Of a DNA stretch of 64,000 bases, positions 62,001 to 64,000 are shown in pieces. The position numbers and the translations under genes were made by a program. Below the pieces are notes generated by a model. It ran no database searches, had not been told where the DNA came from, and saw nothing but the letters and a program-made list of their open reading frames with translations. The stretch's first letter is position 1. Each line of letters starts with the position of its first letter. Origin of the DNA: PMP191F sp047602185 (lineage in GTDB: Bacteria; Bacteroidota; Bacteroidia; Chitinophagales; Chitinophagaceae); the NCBI GenBank assembly GCA_047602185.1, contig JASGHY010000001.1, forward strand, positions 1,178,001 to 1,242,000, given 5' to 3'.

Positions 62001-64000
62001 TTATCCTTTCCCCAAATAAACCGTCTCTCCCTGTTTCAGGGTCATGAGCTCGATCTGTTTCAGGTGCTGGTGGGTCTGTATCAGGATCATCAGTTCTTCA
62101 TTGGAGTGGGGCCTTTGCATATCGCGCTGGTTCTCTTCGATCATCTTTTTGATCTTGCGCAGCTTTAATGAGCGGACAGTATCCAATACATACTTTTTCT
62201 CAAAGTCGTCGATCTCGTCTTTGAAGATACGGGCATTGATATTGCCGTCCTTACCCTCCGCAAATTGCCTGAAGGCTTTGTAGTCGTTTATGCGTTTTAC
62301 TTCATCTTTAAAGATGGCGTCAGACTTAATATCCTGTTCCCATGCTTTGCTGAGCTCATAAGGAAAACTGGTGATGGCAATAGTGAGGGAGCTTACTTCC
62401 TGGTCGGAGTTGTAAATAAAATCGCTCATAGCAGGAACACCGGTTGACAATACCATGTTCTTATAAACATCAAATAACTTCTGGTGACCGGCATTTTCAA
62501 ACAATTCAGGTATTTCACTGAACTCCCTGAAAATATACTCGCACATTTTACCCTGGTCATCCATTATCTGGTGACCAAATTCCAGTAAGGCTTTCAGTAA
62601 TGCTTTTTCCTGCAGCTCATCCTTATGCAGCAGGTTAAATACATTGTCTTCAAAGTTTGCCTGCTCACCAGCCCGTGCATTCTCTTCAAAAAACCTGGCT
62701 TCTTCAACAGGTAATTTACTTTCCTGTTTGGCGAGCTTATCGCGTATAAATTTATTAACGAGATTATTCAATCCCGTTTCTTCAATGTGCAGCAACTCGG
62801 CGCATCGCCTGATATAATCCTGCTGGCGGGTAAAATCTTCCGCCTTATTGATCTTGGAAATGGTTTCTGCTACCTGGTTTACAATAGCAGCTTTTTTAGT
62901 AGAGTCATTACCGGCATCCTGTAAGGATACTTCCAGTTGGAAGAAGATAAAGTCCTTCTTATTTTCCCTGACAAACTCCCTGAAACTTTCAGCACCAACC
63001 TTGTTTACATAACTGTCGGGGTCTTCTTTATCAGGGATCAATACCAGTTTTACATTCAGGCTTTCTTCCAATGCCATATCAAGGCCACGAAGTGCAGCTT
63101 TGATACCGGCGCCATCGCCATCGTAAATAATGGTAAGGTTGTCCGTATATTTTTTGATCAGTCTTAGCTGATCAATGGTAAGTGAAGTACCACCGGAAGC
63201 CACTACGTTCTCAATACCGGCCTGGTGCAGTGATATAACGTCTGTATAACCTTCCACCAGCAAACACTCATCCTGTTTGTCAATGGCCTGTCGTGCAAAA
63301 TAGGAGCCATAAAGGATCCTGCTTTTTACATACAGCTCATTTTCGGGCGTATTGATATACTTCGGCGCACGGTCATTTTTAGCAATGATACGCGCACCAA
63401 ACCCTATTACCTTACCTGTTTGATTGTGAACAGGGAAGATGATACGGCCACGATAATTGTCTACAGGCCGCTCGTCGCGTACTACAACAAGACCACTTTT
63501 GGCAAGGTATTCAAGGCTGTATTGCGATTCCAGTGCTTTGCGGGCAAAGGCATCACGTTCCTGCAAGCAATAACCCAGTTGAAATTTGCGGATGATCTCT
63601 TCACTGAATCCCCTTTGTTCAAGATAGCTGAGACCTACACTTTCACCTTCTTCATTATTGAACAGGATATCAGAAAAGTACTTCTGGGCAAAGTTGTTGA
63701 TGATATAGAGACTATCGGCAACCTGTTGTTTTTCCCTTATTTCAGGGCTTACCTCGGTTTCCTCTACTTCAATATTGTAGCGGTTGGCCAGCCAGCGCAG
63801 GGCTTCCACATAGGAGTACTTTTCGTGCTCCATGAGAAAGCTGATGGAATTGCCGCTTTTGCCGCAACCGAAACATTTATAGATCTCTTTGGCCGGAGAT
63901 ACAGTAAAGGAGGGCGATTTTTCGTTGTGGAAAGGGCAGAGCCCCAGGTAGTTAGTACCTCTTCTTTTCAGCTTTACAAAGCTGCCTACCACATCTACTA
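62001..64000 (-). CDS. dnaG: DNA primase (5' end outside window)
   Basis: About 666 residues of primase are visible; the frame stays open to base 64000 (Val-Asp-Val before VGSFVKLKRRG), so the GTG at 63992 is an internal valine and the true start lies outside. Zinc-finger CPFHNEKSPSF plus YKCFGCG, then the RNA polymerase core and Toprim with LLVEGYTDVISLHQAG, IIYDGDGAGIKAALRGLD and DKEDPDSYV. The C-terminal helicase-binding part is present. It primes replication at the fork. Its last residues and stop (GKG, TAA) adjoin the end of array M. Confidence 0.97.
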   Translation of the reverse strand, partial: VDVVGSFVKLKRRGTNYLGLCPFHNEKSPSFTVSPAKEIYKCFGCGKSGNSISFLMEHEKYSYVEALRWLANRYNIEVEETEVSPEIREKQQVADSLYIINNFAQKYFSDILFNNEEGESVGLSYLEQRGFSEEIIRKFQLGYCLQERDAFARKALESQYSLEYLAKSGLVVVRDERPVDNYRGRIIFPVHNQTGKVIGFGARIIAKNDRAPKYINTPENELYVKSRILYGSYFARQAIDKQDECLLVEGYTDVISLHQAGIENVVASGGTSLTIDQLRLIKKYTDNLTIIYDGDGAGIKAALRGLDMALEESLNVKLVLIPDKEDPDSYVNKVGAESFREFVRENKKDFIFFQLEVSLQDAGNDSTKKAAIVNQVAETISKINKAEDFTRQQDYIRRCAELLHIEETGLNNLVNKFIRDKLAKQESKLPVEEARFFEENARAGEQANFEDNVFNLLHKDELQEKALLKALLEFGHQIMDDQGKMCEYIFREFSEIPELFENAGHQKLFDVYKNMVLSTGVPAMSDFIYNSDQEVSSLTIAITSFPYELSKAWEQDIKSDAIFKDEVKRINDYKAFRQFAEGKDGNINARIFKDEIDDFEKKYVLDTVRSLKLRKIKKMIEENQRDMQRPHSNEELMILIQTHQHLKQIELMTLKQGETVYLGKG

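Noticed and set aside
63990..63992. GTG at 63992 as the dnaG start codon
   Set aside because: The frame stays open to the window edge and the residues before it (Val-Asp-Val) match the usual primase N-terminal region, so the start lies outside.
1..64000. tRNA, rRNA or riboswitch genes
   Set aside because: I looked through the intergenic stretches for cloverleaf and conserved riboswitch cores and found none; remaining gaps are promoters, terminators or heptad arrays.

Overview
The window looks like a chromosomal segment of a Bacteroidota bacterium, most likely family Chitinophagaceae. The evidence is a TonB receptor with an N-terminal carboxypeptidase-like domain, a type IX secretion sorting domain on a giant CotH protein, -7 promoter boxes of the TAnnTTTG type, few clear Shine-Dalgarno sequences, and LytS/LytTR regulators. 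It is incomplete at both ends: the siderophore-type TonB receptor lacks its C-terminus at base 1, and dnaG lacks its first codons at base 64000. I saw no tRNA, rRNA, CRISPR array, insertion sequence or phage gene.

Layout. 1-16 kb: TonB receptor, DUF1877-like protein, two LytS/LytTR two-component pairs, a secreted TapB-like protein, a thioredoxin-reductase-like flavoenzyme, an MsbA-type ABC exporter, a DUF2279 protein and a phosphoglucomutase/phosphomannomutase. 16-20 kb: MarR regulator-hutH-hutU. 20-26 kb: a 2053-residue secreted CotH protein. 27-30 kb: an accessory cassette of small unknown proteins and lipoproteins with one apparently frameshifted ORF, then an M23 peptidase. 31-35 kb: fused trehalose-6-phosphate synthase/phosphatase overlapping a GH15 enzyme. 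35-39.6 kb: hutI, a Gcr-type membrane protein and a hutG-like gene, which complete the histidine pathway begun at 16 kb. 40-48.6 kb: a patatin/BamA-like protein and a CzcCBA-type metal efflux operon. 49-53 kb: ftsE and a convergent oxidoreductase/glycosyltransferase operon. 53-64 kb: rpsO, pnp, prmA, plsY, M48 protease, DUF3052-like, MarR, outer-membrane barrel, CYTH protein and dnaG.

The most unusual signal is not a gene. Thirteen intergenic stretches (about 3.7 kb, roughly 525 units) can be written as uninterrupted chains of degenerate 7-bp words. Neighbouring heptads share 4-6 bases, the word drifts along the array, and the 7-bp register holds for up to about 500 bp. The same longer words recur at many loci in both orientations. 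The arrays fill nearly every convergent gap, often begin at or inside the last codons of a gene, and are absent from the divergent promoter gaps apart from one short tract. They resemble in principle the heptamer repeats of cyanobacteria (STRR) but are far more degenerate. The phasing was done by eye, so an autocorrelation test is needed.

Other points of interest: a hairpin family with compensatory changes, the hut genes split around unrelated loci with a Gcr gene inserted, a palindromic operator candidate in front of a MarR gene, and a tiny candidate protein with its own promoter.
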